From: Harmothoe impar
Taxonomy: Eukaryota; Annelida; Polychaeta; Phyllodocida; Polynoidae
DNA: 64,000 nucleotides
Direction: 5' to 3'
Assembly: GCA_947462335.1 (NCBI GenBank)
Contig: OX381714.1
Location: 39,033,360 to 39,097,359 of the forward strand
In this document: positions 1 to 10,736 of the stretch, one piece after another
Position numbering within the stretch: the stretch's first letter is position 1
Layout: each line of letters starts with the position of its first letter
Notes under the pieces: model-generated
Seen by the model: only the letters and a program-made list of their open reading frames with translations
What the model was told of the DNA's origin: nothing
Databases searched by the model: none
Translations under genes and position numbers: made by a program

Positions 1-261
1 TTAAGCCAGGTAAAGGATTAGTGCTATGTGGATTAACGCTAAAGGCCCAGGGCTGCAGCACACAACGAGATATGCACACATGTGTACTACAACATGAGCC
101 TACACACTATGGTGGACGTAATACATGTAGACACACACCCCTTAACACACACACAGTGCTCCAGGCAAACAGGCCTGGTGGCTAATAACAGGTCCTATCA
201 GTAGATAGGAGGTTATTTATTTACCTCTATTCTGGGATGTTTTACGGTTTGATGATCCACC
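1..261 (+). other. Upstream flank / 5' UTR or intron end of the giant gene
   Basis: AT-moderate sequence with short CA runs near 120-155. An in-frame TGA at 253-255 lies just before the ATG at 262, so the reading frame does not extend upstream without splicing. I see no clear TATA box, initiator or strong polypyrimidine acceptor; 'taataacag' near 192 is a weak acceptor candidate. It could be 5' UTR or the end of an intron in the UTR. Confidence 0.4.
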
Positions 262-3200
262 ATGGATAAGGACGCCAAGCGGTCCCGTCTGCCTCTTTTC
301 GGCAAGAGGGGCTTTCTGAAGAAGTCTGCCACACCCCCTGTGGACAAGACAGACAAGAATGATAACACAACCGATGGGGAACAGAGGAAATTGGGAGACC
401 AGGGGGGACAGCCCCCTGGGCAGAAGCCACGCCCTCCAGAGAAGGGACCGGATAAACGTGGAGGAGGGGGGCTTGTGAGGGAACTGCAGGCTAAACTATT
501 CAGGAGTTCTCCAAGCCATCAGGTAGAAAAGTCTGCAAATCAGGCATCACGGGTTCCCTCACCCTCTATTAAAGCCCCCTCACAGTTCTCATTTGCACGG
601 ACTAAAAAGACTGTGAATTCTGCAAAGGTAAAGGGCGCTGAGAAGGAGGTGCCTACTGCTAGCCCCTCTACTGTGAAACCAAATAGTGCATCTACCACTA
701 TGGTATTAACTTCTGAGTCTTGTTCCAATAGGATCGAGTCTGCAGATGCTGGGCTGCAGAGGGCGAATATATGCCCTGAGGCTGGGAGTGAGGCGCAGAC
801 TCTTACAGATGTACCCACTGGATTACCTGCCTCTAAAGTGAACTCCCAAACTGAAAACTGTGATTCCTCTAAAATGGATCAATTATTATTAGGGGAGCAA
901 GCAACTCAAAGACACTCTGGGCCATCGTCACAAAGTGATGCAGTGAGCCCAGGATCCCCTACCTCACGTTCTGATTACGTCACAGTTTGTGTGCCTCCAA
1001 AGGCAGTGACATCACAAGTAGGCAAGTTGGACTCTAAATCAAAAGTGCCTAAGTCGAGTCCCAAATCGAGTCCAAAGGTACAAAAACGGACATTGAAGAC
1101 TCCCGGGTCTTTCCTAAGGAAACCCCAAGCGAGTTCTGAGCGCAGCAAATCTAGTTTACCTCAGCAACAGAAGGAACAGCACCATATCTATGATAAGGTA
1201 TGTGATGATGAAAAAGAAGAGGTCGTTCAAAACACTGATGATGCTAATGCAGTTAAATCTAAAAGGAGAGGCATCCCATCTTTTGGAAAGGGGTCCCATT
1301 CTTCTAAAGTGCGTCAAAAAAGTGGTGATTCCAAAAGGAAGCCAGAGCCACCCACAATAAACTCATCACTGGAAGCAAGCAATGCTACAACTACAGATAA
1401 CCAAAGGACAAATACTGCTCAAATTGCTCAAGTCATAACACATTTAGAAAAAGACTGTACAACTAAAATAGGTGCCATTAAACAAATTGAGCAAGTCAAA
1501 TGTGATTTGGAGGCAAAATCTGAAACTTCCAAAATGCCATGTGCAAAGTCCTCTCAGAGGGACACGAAAACGTCAGAAAACGGGTCAAAGGGGGTGTTCG
1601 GGTTTATTCCTATGCGACAAAGTAGGGTTAATTCACAACAGAGATATGCTAGTGGCAGGTCTAATGGGACAAATCAGGAGATCAAACCTAGTGGGGAGCA
1701 AACCCAGGCATCTAAATCAAAAGAAGATTCTAATCATACACTTGAGTCAGAATTATGTGCTACAGTAAGAGATCAAAGCCAGCCTGATATAGTGGCAGAG
1801 GCACATCAAACAGAGTTGGACACTACAGACTTACAGGCCGAGACTGATGTTGGTCAGGCAGAAACTGGAGATAGTGACTTTTGTCTAGGTCAGCTTGGGC
1901 AGGAAGAGGAGACTGGTAAACCAGGTAACTCAGGTATGGTGCTATTGTCATCAGCTGACCACAAAGCAGGGCCCCACTTAGTAGGACCTGTACAGGTAGA
2001 TACTGAGCCAGGTGTGTCTCTACCTGAATCTAAAACCACTACTGCTACTGCTACACCAGGTAAGGAAGCCCCTGCACAGAGTGAACTTAACCAAGATTCA
2101 GCAGCGATGGCTGAGAGACTAAAAGTACCAGGTGCAATTACAGGTGATCAGGAGGTGATCTCAGGTGTGAACAGCACCTCCCCATGTGTAACTGATCAGG
2201 GTCTGGCTGCAGACCTAGCACCACCACAGCCCCAACTACCAGGTGGCTGTGTAAACTCAGCCCAGCCAGCATCACATCAACCAGACTCCATCTCACCAGA
2301 GGGCAGGCCAATCGCTGCTGGGGGCATGATTGGCGCCACTGCAAGCCTGGGTGGGAACAACAGCGGTATGGGATTACTACCAGTGGTAGGGTTGGCGGCA
2401 GGGCTCCTGGAAGAAGAGGAAAAAAGTGGACTGGACTCTCTTAATGGGGTTACTGCTGATAATAGCCAGGGAGCTGCTCCTCCAGCTGAGCTGCTCCCTC
2501 TCCCTCTGCATAGCCAGCAGCTACAGCAGCAGGGGAGTGACTCTGAGAACAGTGATATCAGTAGTGGCGGTTACAGTGCCAGCTGTAACAGTGAGGGTGT
2601 AGAGAGCAGCTCCAACAACGACTCACTCTCTGCTGAGCAGCTCAACCACTCACAGCTGCTCCTTCTCTCCCAGGACTCCCTCACACTTCTACATAGCAGT
2701 ACAAAGGACATCAGTACTCAGGATGCATTGTTATCCTTTGAAGGCAGCTTTTCCACCACGGACAGTGGACTCTCTACAGGTAGCTTCACTGAAGCAAATG
2801 CCTCCTGTAGATCCTCCAGTAACATGGACATCACCCCTACCCTTGACAATTGCTCTATGAGTTTACCTGAATCTGGGGTGGATGGAGTAGCAATTTGTAA
2901 TACCCATGAGGAGGAGGAACCAATACAGAAGGTGGTACTAGATCTGGATGTTGCTCAGGTCGTTAGTACAGAGACTGATGAGGGAAGTGTTGAACCTCAG
3001 GTGACAACCCCCGCTCAATCACCTCTCCAGGACACACGTCATCAAGTTGACACACTCCTGGTTTGTACATCTAACAACACAGGTACTGGAGAAGGTGAGG
3101 ACCTGGACTTGAAGGACAGTGAGTTGCAGCCCAGTAGTGGGGACATAAAGATAAATAATGACTGTGGGGAGGACTCTGAAAGGGACCATGTGGCTGATAC

Positions 3201-6200
3201 TGAAAAAGGGACATTTCCCGCCACCAGAGTCGAAGTTGTAGAAGCAGACGACATTTTTGGGGTCAGGCCGACCAGGGCGACACCTACAGGGCATGTTGTG
3301 AGTGATGAGGTCGCCCCTGTCTTGTTGGTGGGTGGCTGCAGGGATGCTCCCCGCCGGCCCCCGGTGGTGACAGACACGGTCACGCTGCCCGCCGCTCGTG
3401 ACGGTGATGGTGACGATACTGATGTCCCAACAGTGGTGCTGGATACCTCTCCAGCCTCCCACCACTCAGTATGGACCACCACAACTTCCACTACTATAGC
3501 AGGAGCACCATCTCCACCACCACCAGCAGCAGTGTCTCACTGCTCCAGTGAGCGCCCATTCACTACCGAGGCAGCTCGACACAATTGCCACCAGCCCATT
3601 GAGGGGGACGACTGTACACTCAACTTTCCATCTAATCTTTCCCACCACCACCAGAGCCCCCTCAGCAGCACCCCTAGCATTAATACCACCAGCTGTACTA
3701 CTACTACCACTGCTGCCGCTACCGCCACCCCTTCAAGTTCAACAGCAGCAAATGGTAGCAGCAGGAGTAACAGTGGGGACTCACTGGGGGCAGGTAAAGT
3801 CGGTCTACCAACGCCTACACTACCACTAGGACCACAGGAGCCCCATACCTCTGCCTCACCTGCAGGTAGGCCAAAGGATCTGGAGCTTACACCTGTGATA
3901 TCCCACCCTGGAGGGGTAGCAGTGACCACCACATGTACTGATCCTCCAGTAGGTGACTGCCACACCCCCAGCTACCAATACCATAGCCATGCAGCCCATG
4001 GGGTGTTGCTGGACAATGCAGCTACAGGGGAGTGTGGTGGTCCCAGGAGAGGGGCAGCAGGAGAGCAGGAACTGTCGCACAGGGAGGGGCAATGCGTGAG
4101 GCAGTGCCTAACTGTTGGCGACAGTGAGGACATTGACAAGGCCACTACCTCCACAGACCCACACACCATTGTGCCATGCCCTGATCCACTGCTGGGGTCA
4201 GAGGGCCAGGGGGCAGTGCTGGAGAATAGCAGCCAGCAGCAGACACGCACCGCCCTGGAGGAGGTCAGTCCCACCATTAAAGGTGCGAACCAGCAGGAGG
4301 CCAGGTGGAGTGTGAATACACCGAGTGGGCCCTCTTCTCCTACCCGCTGTGCCGTTGACAGTAGTGGCCTGAATGCATTGTTACCAGGCCCCTCCAGTCA
4401 CTCTACTACCTCAGCCACTGACCTCCCCACTGGTTCACCACTGGAGGACCCGGTGGGCGATAATGGGAGGAAAGAGCCATATAAATACAGTGTAGCTCCA
4501 CAGTCGCCAGAGCCACTTCGTGTGGCGCCCGCAGAGTGTCGCGTCGTGCATCCTGTCACAGCGACTGCAGCGCCACCACGCGGCAACAACCAGGAAATAC
4601 CGGAAGTGTCCCCTCCCTCCTGTGTGTCGGCCCAGGAGGAGGGTGCTGGCCATGTGATGAGTAAGGTGTCACTGGAGAAGGACACAAACACAGGGAGTAG
4701 TGTAAACACCACCAGGAGTGTGCCTCACTCACTGGAGGAGGCACCACAGGGTCAGGATACCCAGGAGGATGTCACAGTCTCCCAGGATGTCCTCCAGTGT
4801 ATGAACAGTCACAGTGCTAATAACAACAAGAAGCATGTAAAACTAAGGCCACCCATGGCCCACTTCGCGCGCACCACCAGTGGGAGGGACCCCGACGGGC
4901 CTGCTCCTCCAGGGAGTGTCATAGCCAGGAGGGCCAGGTTCCAGGGTGGTGTTAATAGCCCTGAGAGTCACAGGGACCCTCACCCAGGAGGACTATGTGG
5001 TGACAGTAGAGGAGAGGCCACCAGAAACTTACCGACAAAAACAATAACAGAGTCACCGTCCTTTATATCCAGGATAGCCCCTGTGAAAAAACAATCCCCT
5101 CTTCCTGGAGGCCAATCCTCCAATTCACATGCTAGGAGTAGAGCTAATAGCACAGGAGGAGGAGGAGGAACCTCAGGACGGGGAGGGACAGGAGGATATA
5201 CACAACCTACTGGTGCTGATTATGTTGTGAGTGAGCTGTCACCAGAAGTACAACCGACTTCCAAACTGACAGGAGGTGCTATTGCCATCCTAAGGAGCCG
5301 ACAGACCCGTGGGAAAGCTCCTCCAGGTGGCAAGGGTAGTGGTATCAGACCCCAGAGACCCTGGAGTACAGGGAGTGAGGGGAGGAGGACAAAGGAGCCT
5401 CAACAACTCCTCCTCCAGGGCAGGCAGGGTAGTACCACAGTGAATGTGTCCTTCCCGCCTACTTCCTCCACGGTGCCACTCCAGGGGCATATTAACACTA
5501 CTACCTCCAACTCCCCACTGGAGTATCACCACACTGGCAGGGTTGCCAATACCATGGCAGCTCTGGCAGCCGCTAGCAGCCACCGTGGAGTAAAGCCCAG
5601 CCGCAGTGACAGTAGTCTACACAGTGCTACCACCAATAAGGACTACCAGCGACAGGTTCATCACCACCTCCAGTACCAGCCCCAGGAGCAGCTCCAGAAC
5701 AACCAGAGGTGGCACCAGTCTGGGAGTAGAGACAGTTTAATACACCTGCGGGGTAGCCACCACCCTACTCACCAGGTGCCCGCCCACCTGCCGGAGTCCC
5801 ATCTCCTCCTGCACTCAGGTGAGCTGATACAGCGCTCCCGTGGGCGGCGAGGAGCAGCTCGGGGCTGCCCCCAGGCCCTACCCCAGGCCCAGGAGGAGCA
5901 ACTCACAAACTCCGCCACACAGCGCCAGGAGGAGGTGCTCTCTGACAGGGTGGCTATGGAGACAGCCACCTATGACCAGGTCTACGACCAGGTTGCAGGA
6001 CATGAGGAGAGGCTTTACGATGAGGTGCCAGCTGATGAGGCAGTAGCCTACTACAGTACTGTGCCCTCCTCCAGGGGACTGGACAGGAGCAGGGTGGATC
6101 TTAATAATACCACTGGAGGAGGAGGAGCCCCTCTCTCCCCAATGAGCCCTACTTCTACTCCTCCAGGAGGGTGGGTGGGGAATACTCCCCTGTCCCCCAG

Positions 6201-6394
6201 GAGTCAACACAGGGCCAGACTTCAGATACAGACTCAGAATTGCTCACCTGTGCCACAGTCCCAGGGTGGAGCAGCTCAGGCGGCCCAGTGCCAAGGGGGA
6301 GCTGCTCAGCAGAGGTCCCCCTTTGTCAGCATGAAGGCTGGCTGCTCGGAAGAGAAGTTGTACAGGAGCCACCAGAGCCTGCATGGAAGCCCAG
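262..6394 (+). CDS. Giant disordered scaffold gene, coding exon 1 (6.1 kb)
   Basis: First coding exon, residues 1-2044 plus one base. The ATG sits in an ideal Kozak context (CCACCATGG) with an in-frame stop 7 nt upstream, so I take 262 as the start. The exon ends at CCAG|gtaact (donor at 6395), phase 1; reading on would stop after three codons. The product is almost entirely low-complexity Ser/Thr/Pro/Gly/Gln-rich with no folded domain I recognise. Visible motifs are SRLP at residues 8-11 in a Lys/Arg-rich context (an EB1-type SxLP match), Tyr motifs at about Y239 (YVTV), Y310 (YDKV), Y1904 and Y1908 (two YDQV), Y1919 (YDEV) and Y1930-1931 (YYSTV), and a DSG motif near 834. The Tyr cluster resembles SH2-docking sites of adaptor proteins. 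A cytoskeletal or signalling scaffold is an inference; the family is not identified. Confidence 0.9.
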
Positions 6395-7657
6395 GTAACT
6401 ATTGATCACATTTCTAGGTCTTCATCTATTAAATTGCATACTGGCCAATACTATCAGTTCCTAAAGGCACAATGAAATTGTAGTACTTTTATAAAATTAT
6501 AGTTAATGTCATCTTGGGATTTTTTATTTCTGTCAAATTTTGGAGACAATAAGTAGTTTGATGCGGTGTAATTTGCACATGAATTGAATACAGACGTACA
6601 ATGTCTTAAACGTTCACTAAAACTGTTGACACGTAATTATAAATCAATATGCCTGACATGGCATGATCCACAGCTATATATAAGTTACTAGTAGTAGTTA
6701 TCACACCCGAGGCTAGAATGTATAACAATTTTAAATATAACCAGTATAGCTGCGATTTATCGTCAATGCTCCATGTCCAATTTGACAGTCTGAACGCTGA
6801 TATGTTATAGCTTGGGGCGATTAGACCCGTCAGGTTCTATTATTAACCCTTACCTAGACTACATCCTCCCTGTTTATACCACTCTAAATCTAACTGCGAT
6901 TCAGCAAATCTATCACAGTTTATCGTTGGTATTTGGGGCAGTATAATGGAGGGGATTACGTTAGAATCTAGCTTTAGAGAGGGAAATGTTCTCATAGTAT
7001 GGTGTGGCTTACCAGGGTTTGCTGTCTCAGTGTACCAATTGTTTGGTATCTTTTCATGCCTACTCTGCTATGACCGGAGTATGAGTCATCCCTGAGTAAA
7101 GCAAGGAGAGTTCGTCTTGCTCTGGCCTGTGTATACTGTGTATAAATGTTTGCTCAATATATACCACAGTATTTCTGTGCCTCTGTCAAAGTAACCTTTT
7201 TAGACAGGCTGTCTACTGTTCCACTATTATGGACCTTTAGACTTTTAAAATAAAACACTAACCATGTGCTGTTCATCGCACTGTAAACCTAGCCAGCATT
7301 ATATACAAAATAAATGGCACTCTAAATTACCTTTAGTAGACCCCATCACGTTTTGTGATTCAATATTAAGATAGTGTCACCCAGTTTAATGAATAAGTGA
7401 TGGCTAACCATAACATTAGTAAACATGCTTCAATATCGAGACAACAAATAGTGTTCCATTCCACCTTATATGAGGGGCTTCCTGCCTTAATTAATCATCT
7501 TTTAGGTAGAGGTAGAGCTGATAAGTGTACAGCCATAGTGGTTTTCTACCTGCCACCTTGCATTCCTTGGTAATTAACACATCACATATCTGATACGACA
7601 TCCTGCACAAACATCATTATTACTTCTCAAGTACCGGTACCTCCTAGCCAGGTGTGA

Positions 7658-7831
7658 GGGAACGTTCACACATGACGTCACCTATTGCGGGATTTATTTA
7701 CTAGACCACCTCCGTGTCAGCATTTTGGGCAGATTATCACAGATACATGTATATAGTCCGGGTCACATTTTATCACTAAACCCAAACATCCCCCGACCCC
7801 AAAGTCGGTGATGTCATTTGTGAACGTTCCC
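7658..7831. mobile_element. Short inverted-repeat element (MITE-like)
   Basis: Arms at 7658-7682 and 7807-7831 are inverted copies sharing GGGAACGTTCACA and a TGACGTCACC / TGACATCACC end, with two mismatches over 25 bp, around a 124-bp centre. No coding capacity. I could not define a target duplication. The arms contain a CRE-like TGACGTCA on one side. Confidence 0.6.
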
Positions 7832-8689
7832 AATTCACTAATGAGGCAGAAACCAAGATATTTACAAGAAGCAGTAGAATACCCCTGTCTATAAACCTGA
7901 TCCTTTAGTGGTTCTGGCTTCTATTTGCTCCGGATATGACATCATCTGTGGCGACACATAGTTCACGGGGTCCATGTATTTACCTGTTATAGGGTTCACG
8001 ACTCTGTCTGTCACAGTTGGTGGAAGCAATTAATGAGGCATAAAGGTTACCCTGCATGACACCATCTTGTTACCACTAATATGTAAGGGAAGTAAGAGTT
8101 GGAAGCAACCTGACTCACCTAACACCAAATCAATGTTTCTCAGAATGTTGGACAAAAGGCTATTGTGGAGTTGTAACTAAGGGGGTGTTGAAATGAGTAA
8201 AGGTTTCCCTGATTGTGAAAAGCTAGCGAGTGGAAGTCCGTAAGATAAAATGGTCGAAATTAGTAATGTGTCCATTTGAAAATCCTTAATGGTTTGTCAT
8301 CTATGCACTGGAGGAAGTACCGTTTTGATGGTCACATTTCTGGTACAGGTACGCCTACATTCTAACAACTGAACTAGCTTTGGAGTATACATAGCAACCA
8401 TGCCCTTCACTCCTATGTTTGCCCCATGTCTATAGCTGCCTGAGACTTAATGTTGGGGCCTCAAGTTAACTAACCTATAATAAGTCTTATTACATTGTCA
8501 CAACATATCTCAATACCTAGGCGCTCTAGCGCTAGACTACCTCACTATCCTTTACGCCATGCAGCTCAAAAAGTGTTTTTAAGTCCTTATGATGTACTTG
8601 TCTGGAATTATGCCAGTAAACATTTAATGATGAACATTATTTATATCTATGTCTATTCATAATGGAGGGCAAGTTTATTAACCATTGCT

Positions 8690-9120
8690 CACTGACCCCG
8701 GACCAGAATGCAGTAGAAAAACAGCCCTAAAACAGTGTGCAAACAGTGTAGTGCTGCAGTATTGCTTCAGTCCCAAATCAGTCTGATAATCAGTGTCAGA
8801 TCAGCATCTACTGCTAGTCTACTGGCAAAAGCTACAGAACAGTGCAGCAGTAGCCCAGCTCTAAATCAGTAGTATATCAGCTAGTAGGCAGCATTGGAAC
8901 AGCATGTCCGAAATATGTAAATGAGGTGGCAGCTGTAGAACAGCATCTACTGATTTGCTGCTGGAATACAGTGCCTATTCAGTAGTAGTAGCACCCCATA
9001 AAGGATCAGCATCGAATCAGTACTGCTGGATAACCACTGTCCTGGCAGCAGTTGAACAGTACACTACTGACTACGTACTGCTGTAGCAGTATGCCATCAG
9101 TAGTACAGATGTTAAGGTGA
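8690..9120. repeat. CAG/CTG-rich interspersed quasi-repeat block
   Basis: About 430 bp dominated by irregularly spaced CAGTA, CAGCA, CAGTG and their complements (TACTG, TGCTG). Examples are several cagtagtag and cagtactgctg units. The unit is short and the spacing irregular, so this is not a clean microsatellite. It lies wholly within intron 1. Confidence 0.55.
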
Positions 9121-9589
9121 GAGATTAGTAGATTTGTAAATAAAAGATGTTATTCAAGAAAAGGTCAAAATAGTGAATCCAGTAAAATTACTATGCAACA
9201 CATACGGCCCTCCCCTTCCATCCACTGTCGTACACTGTTGACATCCACAAATATAGTATGTACCAAGGAGATACAGTATACTTCTACCCAGACAGTCTCA
9301 CTGCTTTCTCCATCTTACTCTAATAGAACATAGAGATAGATTTCAAATTACTGATTTACTTACCAAGGTGAACTCTAAAATTCAGTTTCAAGTAGCCCAC
9401 TGTAGTCACGGGGTCTTCAATGCATTGTATGCCCATTCTTGTAACATTAAATGGGATCCTTTAGTGTGTATTTCTCTAAAATATGCTCCCTGTGTGCTTC
9501 TTTGTTTGGTCCATGGCCAGTTCCCCCCTTCTCTAACTGTCAGAATTTTATAACCCAAATAAAATGAGGTCACAAGCACTAGGGAACTC

Positions 9590-9975
9590 TGGGAATTCAG
9601 CATTGAATCAGTTGACTGCTGCAACCACGCTGACGTACCTTCAGAGGGCTATGTCTCAGGAGCATTGAATCAGTTGACTCACTATATTCATGAAGTGACA
9701 AAGTGACAGCAGTTGACATTCAGTTGACTGCTGCCTCTATATTGCTGCACGGAGTGTGTCAGCAGCAGTACTTGAATATATTTTATCAAGTTTCAGTTGA
9801 GGGTTAGCGGACTGCTGAATCTAGACTGCATAAAGCAGTGGAGGATCAGCAGGTTTGGGAGTGGTGTATCAGTGCATACTGAGATCTGCAGTTGTTATTC
9901 AGCATATTTTCAGTATCCACTGATTTTGGAAGTATATGCTGCCTTCTGGTCCGGGACAGCATTGGCACTGATATA
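9590..9975. repeat. Second CAGTTGACTGCTG-type quasi-repeat block
   Basis: A 19-bp direct repeat, AGCATTGAATCAGTTGACT, occurs at 9599-9617 and 9661-9679. Further CAGTTGACTGCTG-like units follow at about 9720-9740 and weaker ones up to 9975. It is related in composition to the block at 8690-9120 and may be an eroded expansion of the same family. Confidence 0.5.
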
Positions 9976-10443
9976 TTAGGGCTTTGATCTCTCAACACAT
10001 GGAACAATACCCTTACTACCCCAGAGTACACGTGCCATTCATAGTAATACCCATACACTTAGTAATAAATCTAGAGGGTTCAAAGTTACACAATTGTTCA
10101 ATGCATTTTGGTTGTTTTCGTCATTGTCTTTGTATGAGTGATGATCTATAGATAGAATAGTCTTTACAATGTGAAATGTCCAGACAGTGTTAGGACAATC
10201 GGACAAAGGTTATTGTCTCACTGGTCAGATCTAAGATCTCTGCGGTAATAAACACAACGGAGCTACACCCTGCATTAATACATCATTGAAATATATTACA
10301 ATGTATGGCATTATAAAGAGGGGCACTTTTGATAATTGCATGATATAATGATTGATCACACACTCTTTTTCACATCCATTATCAGCAGAATTCCATGGGT
10401 CTATGGGTGGATGGGGTAGAAATGAAGAAGCTAGAAATTGTCT

Positions 10444-10680
10444 AATAAACCGTATAATGACTGCATAACACATTAATGCATTATGCAAGTAATCGTCCCG
10501 ACACATGAATATGGCCCAGGTATTATAAGTAACTCGCAAATAATATCATGCTGGCCCTATACTCCCGACGGGTCTGCATGATGCATGAATGCACCCATAG
10601 AATGACCAGGTTGACATCCATGCATCGTGATGACAAAGGGTATAGCACATTAAAGCACTGTGCGGCCGTTAACGGGTTAA
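10444..10680. mobile_element. TTAA piggyBac-type MITE, copy 1
   Basis: Its right end GGCCGTTAACGGGTTAA and internal GCATGATGCATGAATGCA match the four other family members in the window. The left end (around AATGACTGCATAACACATTAATGCATTAT) is recognisable, but its TTAA and CCC have decayed. It ends 56 bp upstream of the exon 2 acceptor. Confidence 0.65.
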
Positions 10681-10736
10681 AACAGAGACAAACCCAACTA
10701 TATATACAACTCAATCAGTACTTCCATCTATTTCAG

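Larger units (their letters stand above)
6395..10736 (+). other. Intron 1 of the giant gene (4.3 kb)
   Basis: Starts gtaact at 6395 and ends tatttcag at 10736. The phase fits exactly: the last exon base G plus GT of the next exon gives Gly, and the open frame continues through 10871. The intron carries an inverted-repeat element (7658-7831), two CAG/CTG-rich quasi-repeat blocks (8690-9120 and 9590-9975) and a TTAA MITE that ends 56 bp before the acceptor. I see no gene inside it. Confidence 0.85.

Noticed and set aside
3042..3491. Long minus-strand and alternate-frame open frames over exon 1 (also 3537-3965, 11730-12389, 12386-12991, 16804-17223)
   Set aside because: They lie antisense or out of frame to the real exons and owe their length to biased composition. 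No initiation context or splice support.
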